DNA of 41,608 nucleotides from an uncultured Burkholderiales bacterium (GCA_903828695.1 CAIKNE010000057.1:1-41608), one strand, 5' to 3'. Positions 1 to 8,603 are shown, counted from the first letter of the stretch. Notes: generated by a model from the sequence alone, not told the origin. Program-made: numbers and translations.

Positions 1-11
1 CGCACTTGCGC

Positions 12-464
12 CTACAACTTGGTGGCGACCCCCCCTTGGCTAAAACTGGTGGCTTGATTCTCAAAGTAAAGGCCGGCACTCTTGACTTGCTCATCGCTCA
101 GCCCTCTGGCAAGTCTCGCCATGACAGAGGTAGTTGGACTCGCAAGCCTAAAGGCTTGCATCTTCTCATAAAACTTTTCACTGGATAAGCCTGCAAGACT
201 GGGGATGTTGGATCCTGGCTCGGATACACCGAACGTGCCGTGGCACTGGGCGCACATACCTGCGTTGGTCTGTTGCAAAAGTGCATTCTGTGCAGCACTA
301 GTCGTCGAACCTGTAGGCAAGCTTTGATGCTCACTCTCAGAATGTGCAGGCATTTGTAGTTGAGCTACAAGAACCAAGACTGAGACACTCAACGTCCGTG
401 CAAGGAACTTAATTCGCTGGCAGTTTGACGGATGGACTTCAAAAAAAGGGAATAAGGTACTCAT
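12..464 (-). CDS. Small periplasmic monoheme cytochrome c next to sox genes
   Basis: A 150-residue protein with one heme c motif, CAQCH (C71, C74, H75), and a likely distal methionine ligand near M115 in SVMARL. The region around residues 20-42 is hydrophobic and ends near PAHS, so it is probably a Sec signal preceded by a somewhat long N-terminus. It is a class I small cytochrome c, like the c4/c554-type or flavocytochrome-c subunits often found beside sox clusters. It diverges from soxY with 109 bp between starts, so a shared promoter region is likely. By inference it accepts electrons from SoxXA or a sulfide dehydrogenase and passes them to the oxidase. The exact partner cannot be read from the sequence. 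Confidence 0.82.
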   Translation of the reverse strand: MSTLFPFFEVHPSNCQRIKFLARTLSVSVLVLVAQLQMPAHSESEHQSLPTGSTTSAAQNALLQQTNAGMCAQCHGTFGVSEPGSNIPSLAGLSSEKFYEKMQAFRLASPTTSVMARLARGLSDEQVKSAGLYFENQATSFSQGGVATKL

Positions 465-573
465 TGGGTGCGCTGCGTTTGTCTTGATGTAATTTCTGAG
501 TGTTGGCTAATTCAGGCACAATGATAGGTTATTTGAAAAATATTGGCTGAATCAGTGAATGGGAGTTTGAAAA

Positions 574-1032
574 ATGATCAACACTCGACGTGAAGTGTTA
601 AAGAAAAGTGCTCTTATTGCGGGACTGTTAATGCAGTCCTTGGGCTACATGCGAGGCGCAAGTGGTTATCAGCAAAATGCGTTCGATGCTAAAACTGTTT
701 TAGAACTTTACAAAAGCTTGGGATTGGCTCTACCACTTGAGAGCAAGCAAATTGTTTTAACAACCCCTGAGATAGCTGAAAACGGAGCAGTTGTTCAAGT
801 TGCTGCTAACACTTCGCTTCCCAATATCCAGCGCTGGATTTTCTTGGTGGAGAAAAATCCAGTCCCCTTGGTAGCCCTGTTCAACATGACCGAACAAGTC
901 GCGCCGGCGGTGACTCTGCGCTGTAAATTCGCACAGACATCGGACTTCATTGCACTGGCCCAGTTGAGCGACGGTAAGGTTTACTTCTCCAAGAAAGAGG
1001 TGAAGGTGACTCTGGGGGGGTGTGGTGGCTAA
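574..1032 (+). CDS. soxY: SoxY, thiosulfate-oxidation carrier protein
   Basis: SoxY carries sulfur intermediates covalently on a cysteine at the end of a flexible C-terminal arm during periplasmic thiosulfate oxidation. The 152-residue product ends in the diagnostic GGCGG, with the carrier cysteine third from the end. The N-terminus carries a twin-arginine motif (TRREVLKKS) followed by a hydrophobic stretch, as expected for Tat export of the folded SoxYZ complex. A GGGAG lies about 8-12 nt before the ATG. It is first in a soxY-Z-A-X run; a 92-nt gap separates it from soxZ. A run of seven G lies just before the carrier tail, so indel errors there would destroy the carrier motif; in this sequence the frame is intact. 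Confidence 0.95.
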   Translation: MINTRREVLKKSALIAGLLMQSLGYMRGASGYQQNAFDAKTVLELYKSLGLALPLESKQIVLTTPEIAENGAVVQVAANTSLPNIQRWIFLVEKNPVPLVALFNMTEQVAPAVTLRCKFAQTSDFIALAQLSDGKVYFSKKEVKVTLGGCGG

Positions 1033-1124
1033 TTTATTGATGCTAAAGTTCGTTGAACCACCGCTGCCCGTGACTGAGACGTGTAAGGTTTTTTTGTTTA
1101 TCCATTCAGCTTTTGGAGTCCATC

Positions 1125-1436
1125 ATGTCTGATCCCATGAGAATACGTTTGCAATCACAAGGTGAGCTGACAACTGTAAAAATATTAATGAGTCATGAGA
1201 TGGAGTCTGGTCAAAGGAAAGACGATAGCGGCAAAATTGTTCCTATATGGAACATACAAGATGTGATTGCAACTTTGAATGGGAAGGTCGTGATGACGGC
1301 GGAGTGGGGGGGCGGAGTTTCTAAAAATCCATTCTTTCAATTCGTCTTGAAGGGCACTAAAGCGGGGGACAAGTTGAGCGTGACTTGGCGCGATAACCGA
1401 GGTGATTCGCGCACAGACGAGGCCGTTATAAGTTGA
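1125..1436 (+). CDS. soxZ: SoxZ, partner of the SoxY sulfur carrier
   Basis: SoxZ forms the heterodimer with SoxY and is co-exported with it. The 103-residue product has no signal peptide, consistent with hitch-hiking export by the SoxY Tat signal. It shows the family's immunoglobulin-like beta pattern (KILMSHEMESGQRKD near the start, NPFFQFVLKG in the second half) and is of normal length. The ATG at 1125 is chosen over an in-frame upstream TTG because GGAG sits 8 nt before it. soxA begins 18 nt downstream. Confidence 0.95.
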   Translation: MSDPMRIRLQSQGELTTVKILMSHEMESGQRKDDSGKIVPIWNIQDVIATLNGKVVMTAEWGGGVSKNPFFQFVLKGTKAGDKLSVTWRDNRGDSRTDEAVIS

Positions 1437-1454
1437 TGGTGTTTAAAGAGTAAT

Positions 1455-2297
1455 ATGCCAATTATGAACTTCCTCTCCATACGCTCAGGCATAAAGCTAC
1501 TCCTGCTGTGCATCCTAGGCATTCATGCATTGACGGGCTCGGCTCAAACTCCACAGCCCAAAGACTCCACAGACGCTGCGCTGGCGCAGTACCGTCAAAT
1601 GCTTCAAGAGGCCAATCCTGCTGATTTGTATGCGGCTAAGGGACAAGCCCTTTGGGCACAAGCGCGTGGTCCTAAAGCTCAGTCCCTTCGGACCTGTGAT
1701 CTGGGCTTAGGTCCTGGCGTTGTGAAGGGGGCTTGGGTTCGATTGCCTCGGTATTTCTCAGACACTCGACGGGTTCAGGACCTGGAGTCAAGGTTGCTCA
1801 CCTGTATGCATGACATTCAAGGCTTTGACGAGCAAGAACTGATTGACCTGGATTTCTCCAAGGGCGAGCGCTTAACTATTGCACAACTAGCTGCTTACGT
1901 GTCTTCAGAGTCGCAAGGCATGCCTTTTAACGTGCCCCAAACTAACCCATTTGAGCGAGAAATGTACGCTATTGGACAAGCGCTTTTTTACATGCGAGCG
2001 GGCACACATGATTTTTCTTGTGCAAGTTGCCATACCCAAGACGGGCGAAGAATTCGCCTGCAAGACTTGCCGAATCTGAGCACTCCTGCTGGTGCTGGGT
2101 TTGCATTTGGAACATGGCCAGCTTACAGGATTTCAACTGGATCTATTTGGAGCATGCAACAGCGTTTAGCTGATTGCTACAGGCAACAGCGCTTTCCAAA
2201 GCCAAAGTTCGTGAGTCCAGCCACAATTGCATTGTCTGTCTACTTGGGCGTTAATGCGAGTGGGCAAGTTGCGGATGCTCCTGGTTTGAAAAGATAA
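1455..2297 (+). CDS. soxA: SoxA, diheme-family cytochrome of SoxXA (single CXXCH)
   Basis: SoxA is the catalytic subunit of the SoxXA cytochrome, which oxidatively couples thiosulfate to the SoxY cysteine. The 280-residue precursor has a Sec signal ending near GSAQ. It has one heme motif, CASCH (C189, C192, H193), and the conserved active-site cysteine C241 in RLADCYRQQR, which ligates the catalytic heme as a persulfide in this family. The N-terminal half keeps cysteines (CDLGLGPG and LLTCM) but no second CXXCH, so this is the monoheme-type SoxA that has lost heme 1. AAAGAG precedes ATG 1455; ATG 1464 is an alternative. Its stop overlaps the soxX start by one base (TAATG), suggesting translational coupling. 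Confidence 0.95.
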   Translation: MPIMNFLSIRSGIKLLLLCILGIHALTGSAQTPQPKDSTDAALAQYRQMLQEANPADLYAAKGQALWAQARGPKAQSLRTCDLGLGPGVVKGAWVRLPRYFSDTRRVQDLESRLLTCMHDIQGFDEQELIDLDFSKGERLTIAQLAAYVSSESQGMPFNVPQTNPFEREMYAIGQALFYMRAGTHDFSCASCHTQDGRRIRLQDLPNLSTPAGAGFAFGTWPAYRISTGSIWSMQQRLADCYRQQRFPKPKFVSPATIALSVYLGVNASGQVADAPGLKR

Positions 2298-3160
2298 TGT
2301 TTAAATTAGCAATGAATTCTCTTTTTAGAAAATGTCAATCCTCTAACTTTACGCAGGTAAACACAGGGTACGGCGGGGTTCGTGTGAGACACTCAAAAAA
2401 ATATCTGTTGGGTGTGATGCTAGCCCTAGCGCAACCGCTCTTAACGAGTTGTTCTATCTTTGATCAAAACACGTCTGGGTCAGATCTGGATTCCCGTTTA
2501 AGAGAACAAACACAAAACGTTGTTGCGCTGTCCTTTGAGCCTAAAGGGCAGGCAGGGTTGGACCGTTTAAAACAAGACCGCACGCAAGAATTTTGTTCAA
2601 CACAACGAGCTTTTAAGGGGGTAGCTTCGGCTGAAAATGCTTTGGACCCTCAATCTCCGCAAAATAATTCAATCTCCCAATTGACAGAGCAATTAAGACT
2701 GGAAAATCTTGCATTGATCCAGCAACCCAAAGATAGTAATTATGTCGGAGACTTTAAAAGAGGTGAGCTGATCGCCCAAGACGGACGAGGCAAGACCTGG
2801 ACTGACCCCCAAGGCTCTGCGAACGGGGGCAATTGTTATAACTGTCATAGGCTCAGTAAGAACGAGATCTCCTATGGAACACTTGGCCCAAGCCTATATC
2901 AATACGGTAAATTAAGGGGCATCAGCAGTTTGGACGTCTACTTGAATAAGGTCAAAGAAGGCGCCAGTGACCCTCTTATTCAGTACACCTGGGGTGTGCT
3001 AATGAATTCCAAAGCTTATGATCTTTGCACCGTCATGCCCAGATTTGGTGTGACGTTCAACGCTTCAGCTCACGAACAAAACTCACCTATCTTGACTCAA
3101 GAGCAAATCAAGGACTTAATGTCTTTGCTGTTGGATCCCCGCTCACCGGTTAATGATTGA
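2297..3160 (+). CDS. soxX: SoxX, lipoprotein-type cytochrome c subunit of SoxXA
   Basis: SoxX is the small electron-accepting subunit of SoxXA. The C-terminal 110 residues are a class I cytochrome c domain with NCYNCHR (CXXCH near residue 180) and the SoxX-like YGTLGPSLYQYGKLRG segment. A methionine in CTVMPRFG is a likely distal ligand. The product (287 aa) is longer than simple SoxX proteins: residues about 50-150 form a hydrophilic, Q/N/S-rich spacer after a lipobox (LLTSC), suggesting a membrane-tethered lipoprotein. From ATG 2297 the signal peptide begins unusually late. A GTG at 2384, directly before RHSKKYLLGVML, gives a better lipoprotein signal and may be the true start, but the coupled ATG overlaps the soxA stop. 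Confidence 0.88.
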   Translation: MFKLAMNSLFRKCQSSNFTQVNTGYGGVRVRHSKKYLLGVMLALAQPLLTSCSIFDQNTSGSDLDSRLREQTQNVVALSFEPKGQAGLDRLKQDRTQEFCSTQRAFKGVASAENALDPQSPQNNSISQLTEQLRLENLALIQQPKDSNYVGDFKRGELIAQDGRGKTWTDPQGSANGGNCYNCHRLSKNEISYGTLGPSLYQYGKLRGISSLDVYLNKVKEGASDPLIQYTWGVLMNSKAYDLCTVMPRFGVTFNASAHEQNSPILTQEQIKDLMSLLLDPRSPVND

Positions 3161-3339
3161 TCAACGCCTTGGGTCTTAGCGCCAAGCTCCCTGGCAATTG
3201 CCGTGCTTTATTGCACAGATCCATAGCCTATTGAGCCTTCAAAAGCTTAAGTCCCTCTGCCGTATATTGGTAAATACGGGTTGAATTGGGAAAAAAATGT
3301 GGCACAGTGATCTGCAATCAAAAGCATAGGGAGTTGGTG

Positions 3340-4506
3340 ATGAAAACCGATCAGGAAGTGAGCCGTATGAATAATTCTGCAGTTAAGGGTGTGGCAACTG
3401 TTTCTAGTGTGGATGCTGATTTAAAAATTCAGCAAGCGCCGAAGGCTTGTGTCAGTTGTTCTCACTTAACGCGGCGAAGGGGTTTATTGACAGGACTGCT
3501 CGGGGCGGGTCTTTTTGCTGGCGCTGAGATGATGGGACGCGCGCCCTTCGGGCGGGAAGCGGCTGCTCAGAGCACCAACAACGACTCGCTCTTAATTGAT
3601 GTTCACCACCATGTGTTCGCTCCTGATTATGTGAGGGAGTTGGAGAGTGCTAATTTGGCAGAAAACCCTGCGCGCAAATGGTCACTCAGCAAGAGTATGG
3701 ATGACATGGATAAGGCGGGTGTAAGTAGGGTGTTCACCTCTCCGACCACGCCTGCAGCAAGTTTTGGGGACGCTACGATGCGCGCGCGCGTTGCTCGGAT
3801 GTGCAATGAGTATGCGGCAAAATTGGCGCATGATTATCCCAACCGGTTTGGTTTTTTTGCAACCCTGCCGATGTTGGATGTTGAGGCGAGTTTGGCAGAA
3901 ATTGCTTACAGCATGGATGTACTCAAGGCCAATGGGATCGCTATGCTCACCAGTTACGACGGGAAGTGGCTCGGAGACGCCTCCTTTGCGCCCATCATGG
4001 AGGAGATCAACCGGCGCAAACTGGTTGTTTATACACACCCAGCCAATCCTAAATGCTGCTCTGGATTGCAAAGCGGTATACCCGGCTCGACCATTGAATT
4101 TGCGACCGACACGACCCGAACTATTACGAGTTTGTTGTTTTCTGGTGCTGCCCAAAAATACAAGGACATTCGCTTTATCTTCTCTCACGCAGGAGGGACG
4201 ATGCCCTTTTTGATTGAGCGCCTCACCATGCTTCCTACTTTGAATGCAGAATTTGGTAAAAAAATAACCCCAGAGCAAGTTCTGCAACTGATTCGAGGCT
4301 TTTATTACGACACAGCGCAGGCGGCTCACCCTGGTGCATTGTTGTCCTTACTCAATTTGGTTGATGTCTCACAGGTTCTGTTTGGCACCGATTACCCCTA
4401 TAGAACCTCGCTGGATCATGTGCAGGGTCTGGCGAATTACGGTTTTAGTAAGGGCGATTTAGCCTCGATTCGGTATAAAAACGCTCAAAAATTGCTTAAA
4501 ATTTAA
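3340..4506 (+). CDS. Tat-exported amidohydrolase (amidohydrolase_2 family)
   Basis: A TIM-barrel metal-dependent amidohydrolase or decarboxylase of the ACMSD-like amidohydrolase_2 family. Visible motifs are the metal ligands in LIDVHHHVF near residue 89, a histidine in VYTHPAN, a second in FIFSHAGG, and the catalytic aspartate in LFGTDYPYRT. The N-terminus has a twin-arginine motif (TRRRGLLTG) and a hydrophobic stretch running to AAAQS, so it is predicted to be periplasmic via Tat. That is less common for this mostly cytoplasmic family. ATG 3340 is preferred because AGGGAG lies about 8 nt upstream; an in-frame ATG at 3286 would add 18 residues with a weaker site. It follows soxX after about 180 nt, so it may or may not be in the sox operon. 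The substrate is unknown. Confidence 0.85.
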   Translation: MKTDQEVSRMNNSAVKGVATVSSVDADLKIQQAPKACVSCSHLTRRRGLLTGLLGAGLFAGAEMMGRAPFGREAAAQSTNNDSLLIDVHHHVFAPDYVRELESANLAENPARKWSLSKSMDDMDKAGVSRVFTSPTTPAASFGDATMRARVARMCNEYAAKLAHDYPNRFGFFATLPMLDVEASLAEIAYSMDVLKANGIAMLTSYDGKWLGDASFAPIMEEINRRKLVVYTHPANPKCCSGLQSGIPGSTIEFATDTTRTITSLLFSGAAQKYKDIRFIFSHAGGTMPFLIERLTMLPTLNAEFGKKITPEQVLQLIRGFYYDTAQAAHPGALLSLLNLVDVSQVLFGTDYPYRTSLDHVQGLANYGFSKGDLASIRYKNAQKLLKI

Positions 4507-4741
4507 GCGGAATTAGCTGTGCGGCACAAAAAAGGAATCCGAATCCAACGCTATGTAGACGATATGCCCATGAAAGCCCATGGTCAATAAAATATCACTT
4601 TAAACGGTCGTGTGGCGTCGTTCAACAATTGCTACAATCACACCCAGTTAGAAAGCTAGGGTAACCCCTGGATTGTTGTTGGCCATATCAACTTAGGGAT
4701 AACTCCTTAATTTTTTGATTCTTTTTTCTTAGGCAATTAAC

Positions 4742-5917
4742 GTGAACAAGATGATCGATCTTTCCAAAAAGCTGGCCTCAGGCCTTTTATTCATTGGTGC
4801 TTGGGTCTCAAGTGCTGCATGGGCGGTAAATGATTTACCTGGAGGTCCTGGTGTTCGTGAATTGAATATCCAAATGCCAGCTACCAAAATCGCTGAAGAG
4901 CAGGTTTGGTTGCATTGGTTCATGATGGTCATTTGTACGGTGATTTTTATTGCTGTGTTCGGAGTTATGTTTTACTCCATACTCAAGCACCGTAAATCAG
5001 TGGGACATAAAGCCGCAAATTTCCATGATTCCGTAAAAGTAGAAATTGCTTGGACTATTATTCCTTTCATCATTGTTATTTTCATGGCTCTGCCTGCAAC
5101 CAAGGCTGTTGTGGCTGAGAAAGATACCTCCAATGCCGACCTTACCATTAAGGCAACCGGACAGCAGTGGAAATGGGGTTACGATTACTTGAAGGGTGAG
5201 GGTGAGGGTATTTCTTTTGTTTCAACCCTTGATAACGATCAGCGCGTCATGTCCAACAACGGCGCCAAAGGTGTTGATATTGATGACTACTTGCTCAAAG
5301 TAGACAATCCATTGGTCGTGCCTGTAGGTAAGAAAGTCCGGATCATCACGACGTCAACTGATGTCATTCACGCGTTCGCAGTTCCTTCATTTGGTATCAA
5401 GCAAGATGCGATTCCCGGATTTGTTCGCGATACCTGGTTCAGAGCGGAGCGGGTCGGTGACTTTCATGGGCAGTGTCAAGAGCTGTGCGGCAAAGAGCAC
5501 GCCTACATGCCTATTGATGTCAAAGTTGTGAGTCAAGAAGACTATACAAAATGGGTTGGTGAGCAACAACAAAAATTAGCATCCATGAAGGACGATCCCA
5601 ACAAAGTATGGTCTAAAGAAGACTTGCTTGCTAGGGGCTCTAAAGTCTACGCGGCCAATTGCCAAGTCTGTCACCAGCCCAACGGCAAAGGTGGTGGTCC
5701 AGTTAAGCCTTTGGACGGCGCAGCTGTAGTCTTGAACGCTGATAAAACAAAGCAAATCATGGTCTTGTTGAATGGGCAAAACAACGGCGCTATGCCAAGT
5801 TGGAAGGCTTTGAGCGATACAGATTTGGCGGCTGTCATCAGCTTTACAAAGAACAACTGGTCCAATAAAACAGATCAGATCGTTCAGCCATCAGAAGTTT
5901 TAGCAAACCGTAAATAA
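4742..5917 (+). CDS. coxB: Cytochrome c oxidase subunit II with fused cytochrome c (caa3-type)
   Basis: Subunit II accepts electrons from cytochrome c at its CuA centre and passes them to subunit I. The 391-residue product has a signal peptide, two membrane helices (about residues 57-85 and 98-120), and a periplasmic cupredoxin domain. The CuA ligands are visible: H in VIHAFAVPSFG, then C245, E247, C249, H253 and M256 in CQELCGKEHAYM. A cytochrome c domain follows, with CQVCH (C307, C310, H311), making it a caa3-like fusion. The start is a GTG with AGG 8 nt upstream; an ATG lies three codons in. coxA begins 38 nt later. The preceding 235-nt gap probably carries the operon promoter, but I see no convincing -35/-10 pair. 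Confidence 0.96.
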   Translation: MNKMIDLSKKLASGLLFIGAWVSSAAWAVNDLPGGPGVRELNIQMPATKIAEEQVWLHWFMMVICTVIFIAVFGVMFYSILKHRKSVGHKAANFHDSVKVEIAWTIIPFIIVIFMALPATKAVVAEKDTSNADLTIKATGQQWKWGYDYLKGEGEGISFVSTLDNDQRVMSNNGAKGVDIDDYLLKVDNPLVVPVGKKVRIITTSTDVIHAFAVPSFGIKQDAIPGFVRDTWFRAERVGDFHGQCQELCGKEHAYMPIDVKVVSQEDYTKWVGEQQQKLASMKDDPNKVWSKEDLLARGSKVYAANCQVCHQPNGKGGGPVKPLDGAAVVLNADKTKQIMVLLNGQNNGAMPSWKALSDTDLAAVISFTKNNWSNKTDQIVQPSEVLANRK

Positions 5918-5955
5918 TTGAAATTTTTAAGCATTAGTCTTTAAAGGAAATCAGC

Positions 5956-7584
5956 ATGAGCGCAGTTCTTGACCCCCATGGGCATATTGCAGGCGATCAC
6001 GATCATGATCACCACGGAGCACCTCACGGTTGGCGTCGTTGGGTGTTTGCGACCAACCACAAAGATATTGGAACCCTTTATCTTTTATTCGCATTCACCA
6101 TGTTCTTAATCGGTGGTGTGCTTGCTTTGTTAATCCGTGCAGAGCTCTTCAAGCCAGGTCTTCAAATTGTCAATCCTGAGTTGTTCAATCAACTCACAAC
6201 GATGCATGGATTGATCATGGTCTTTGGTGCGATCATGCCGGCCTTTGTGGGTTTTGCCAATTGGATGGTTCCCCTGCAAATTGGTGCCTCAGACATGGCC
6301 TTTGCGAGGATGAATAACTTCAGCTTTTGGCTGATGATTCCTGCGGCACTCATGTTGGCTACATCTTTCTTTGTGCCAGGCGGCGCCCCCTCTGGCGGCT
6401 GGACTTTGTATGCGCCCCTAACGCTACAAATGGGGCCCTCAATGGACTCCTCTATTTTCGCGTTGCACTTGTTGGGTGCAAGCTCCATCATGGGCTCTAT
6501 TAACATTATTGTCACCATCTTGAACATGCGGGCTCCTGGCATGACCTTGATGAAGATGCCCATGTTCGTATGGACTTGGTTGATTACGGCCTATTTGTTG
6601 ATTGCGGTTATGCCTGTGCTGGCTGGTGCAATCACGATGACGCTTACAGATCGTCATTTCGGTACTACTTTCTTTAACCCAGCAGGCGGCGGTGATCCAG
6701 TGATGTTCCAACACATCTTTTGGTTCTTTGGTCACCCAGAGGTATACATTATGATTTTGCCGGCATTCGGCATTATTAGCCAAATTATTCCGGCCTTTGC
6801 GCGTAAGAAATTGTTCGGTTATGCATCAATGGTGTATGCAACATCTTCAATTGCCATTTTGTCATTCATTGTTTGGGCTCACCACATGTATGCCACAGGT
6901 ATGCCTGTGACTGGACAGCTTTTCTTTATGTATGCAACTATGTTGATCTCTGTCCCAACAGGCGTGAAGGTCTTTAATTGGGTTGCTACGATGTGGAAAG
7001 GATCCATGACGTTTGAGACGCCAATGCTTTTTGCGGTAGGGTTTATCTTTGTGTTTACGATGGGCGGTTTCACGGGGCTGATTTGCTCAATGGCTCCCAT
7101 TGACATGCAGATACAAGACACTTACTACGTTGTGGCTCACTTTCACTATGTTTTAGTGGCTGGTTCACTCTTCTCTATGTTTGCCGGTTTTTACTATTGG
7201 AGTCCAAAATGGACTGGCGTGATGTACAACGAAACACGCGGCAAGATCCATTTCTGGTGGACCATCATTGCATTTAACGTTACTTTCTTCCCCATGCACT
7301 TTTTGGGATTGGCGGGTATGCCACGTCGTTACGCTGACTACCCGATGCAGTTCGCTGACTTCAATGCGCTTGCGTCAGTGGGTGCATTTGCTTTCGGTCT
7401 CGCTCAGGTCTACTTCTTCATCTTTGTGGTGTTTCCAGTTCTTCGTGGTCACGGTGAAAAAGCACCTCAAAGACCTTGGGACGGCGCTGAAGGGTTGGAG
7501 TGGGAAGTACCTTCTCCTGCACCTTTCCACACTTATGAGAATCCTCCTAAGTTGGATGCAACCGCCACTAAGGTTATTGGTTAA
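5956..7584 (+). CDS. coxA: Cytochrome c oxidase subunit I
   Basis: The catalytic subunit reduces O2 to water at the heme a3-CuB site and pumps protons. The 542-residue product has about twelve membrane helices and the family signatures: WVFATNHKDIGTLYL at the start, HPEVY (H260 to Y264, the CuB histidine cross-linked to tyrosine), HH at 309-310 (CuB ligands), and HFHYVL near residue 395 (heme a and a3 axial ligands). The first 25 residues are histidine- and aspartate-rich (GDHDHDHHGAPHG), a feature seen in some proteobacterial CoxA proteins and plausibly metal-binding. It is preceded by AAAGGAA. It forms an operon with coxB upstream and a 36-aa gene, then ctaG, downstream. Confidence 0.98.
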   Translation: MSAVLDPHGHIAGDHDHDHHGAPHGWRRWVFATNHKDIGTLYLLFAFTMFLIGGVLALLIRAELFKPGLQIVNPELFNQLTTMHGLIMVFGAIMPAFVGFANWMVPLQIGASDMAFARMNNFSFWLMIPAALMLATSFFVPGGAPSGGWTLYAPLTLQMGPSMDSSIFALHLLGASSIMGSINIIVTILNMRAPGMTLMKMPMFVWTWLITAYLLIAVMPVLAGAITMTLTDRHFGTTFFNPAGGGDPVMFQHIFWFFGHPEVYIMILPAFGIISQIIPAFARKKLFGYASMVYATSSIAILSFIVWAHHMYATGMPVTGQLFFMYATMLISVPTGVKVFNWVATMWKGSMTFETPMLFAVGFIFVFTMGGFTGLICSMAPIDMQIQDTYYVVAHFHYVLVAGSLFSMFAGFYYWSPKWTGVMYNETRGKIHFWWTIIAFNVTFFPMHFLGLAGMPRRYADYPMQFADFNALASVGAFAFGLAQVYFFIFVVFPVLRGHGEKAPQRPWDGAEGLEWEVPSPAPFHTYENPPKLDATATKVIG

Positions 7585-7609
7585 AGCCTGATAAACCCAT
7601 AAAGACTCT

Positions 7610-7720
7610 ATGTTGACACCTGAACAAAAGAAGAAGAATTTGAAAATGGGAATTGCCCTGGGCTCCATTGCCATCATTTTCTTCTTAGGCTTTTTTGCCA
7701 AGATGTTGTTGCTGGGCTAG
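7610..7720 (+). CDS. 36-aa cytochrome oxidase small assembly protein
   Basis: A short gene in the 162-nt gap between coxA and ctaG. It encodes a 36-residue peptide: a lysine-rich cytoplasmic N-terminus (TPEQKKKNLK) followed by a single hydrophobic helix (GIALGSIAIIFFLGFFAK) and a short tail. Position, length and shape match the 'cytochrome oxidase small assembly protein' found between coxA and ctaG in many betaproteobacteria. The function is not well established; a role in oxidase assembly is inferred from position. No strong ribosome binding site is visible, so translational coupling to coxA is possible. Confidence 0.75.
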   Translation: MLTPEQKKKNLKMGIALGSIAIIFFLGFFAKMLLLG

Positions 7721-7746
7721 GCTCATTTTTACCTTTAAGCTTATTA

Positions 7747-8376
7747 ATGTCCGGTCTGAACAAACAACTGCTCTATAAATTAGTTTTCATAGCCTTTGCT
7801 ATGTTTGGCTTTGGGTATGCACTGATCCCCATGTATAAAGCAATTTGTGAGTATTCGGGTATTAATATTTTGGCTTTGGGCGAGAAGGAGCAAGTAGGCA
7901 CAGGAAACGCTCGCTACGTTGTTCCAAAGAACACGCAGGTTGACTCAAGTCGCACGATTACCGTAGAGTTTGATACCAATGTAAGGGGTCCTTGGCTTTT
8001 TAAGCCAGAGACAAACTCTATGCAAGTCCATCCCGGTGAGTTGGTAACTGTCATGTATGAGTTTCAAAACTCTCAAGATAGAGTGATGTCTGCTCAGGCC
8101 ATACCCAGTTACGCTCCTAAGGAAGCAGCGGCGCACTTTAACAAATTAGAGTGTTTCTGCTTTAATCAATACACTTTAGCACCGGGCGAGAAGAAGTCGT
8201 GGCCAGTCGTTTTTGTGATCGATTCAAAATTATCGAAAGAAGTCAACACCATTACTTTGTCCTATACCTTCTTTGAAGTCGGAAGTAAAATTCCACCAGC
8301 TCCTAAGTCTCCTTTAGCTGATTTGGGTAACCCGTCGGCACCCCTTTGGGTGAAGGCTGGGGGGAGATGGGGATGA
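7747..8376 (+). CDS. ctaG: Cytochrome c oxidase assembly protein CtaG/Cox11
   Basis: CtaG/Cox11 delivers copper to the CuB site of subunit I. The 209-residue product has an N-terminal membrane anchor (LVFIAFAMFGFGYALIPMY), the conserved MYKAICEYSGIN segment directly after it, and a periplasmic domain with the copper-binding CFCFNQ motif near residue 138. Length is normal. Its stop overlaps the start of the DUF2970 gene (ATGA), so the two are coupled. Confidence 0.96.
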   Translation: MSGLNKQLLYKLVFIAFAMFGFGYALIPMYKAICEYSGINILALGEKEQVGTGNARYVVPKNTQVDSSRTITVEFDTNVRGPWLFKPETNSMQVHPGELVTVMYEFQNSQDRVMSAQAIPSYAPKEAAAHFNKLECFCFNQYTLAPGEKKSWPVVFVIDSKLSKEVNTITLSYTFFEVGSKIPPAPKSPLADLGNPSAPLWVKAGGRWG

Positions 8377-8591
8377 GTGAAGGTGATGCGCCCAAGCCTG
8401 CGAAAAGAAATAACTTTTTGAGGACAGTTTTAGCTGTGATGTGGTCCTTTGTAGGTATCAGAAAGAGTAGTGGATTTCAAGAGGACATTGCCAATATCAA
8501 GCCCCTGCAGTTGTTGGGGGTAGGTGTGGTGATGGCATTATTGTTTGTGATTGGATTAATCGTAGTGGTTAATCTGGTTGTTACGAGTTAA
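8373..8591 (+). CDS. DUF2970 single-pass membrane protein
   Basis: A 72-residue protein with a hydrophilic N-terminus, the family-typical segment TVLAVMWSFVGIRKSSGFQED, and one strongly hydrophobic C-terminal helix (about residues 46-70). DUF2970 proteins are regularly encoded between ctaG and coxC in betaproteobacteria. The function is unknown; involvement in oxidase assembly is inferred only from conserved position. ATG 8373 is chosen because it overlaps the ctaG stop and follows a GGGGAG-rich site; an ATG nine codons upstream exists but lies inside the ctaG end. Confidence 0.82.
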   Translation: MSEGDAPKPAKRNNFLRTVLAVMWSFVGIRKSSGFQEDIANIKPLQLLGVGVVMALLFVIGLIVVVNLVVTS

Positions 8592-8603
8592 CTAGGAGTT
8601 GAG

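Noticed and set aside
3682-4329. 215-aa minus-strand ORF inside the amidohydrolase gene
   Set aside because: Shadow frame of a well-supported gene; no recognisable domain or ribosome binding site.
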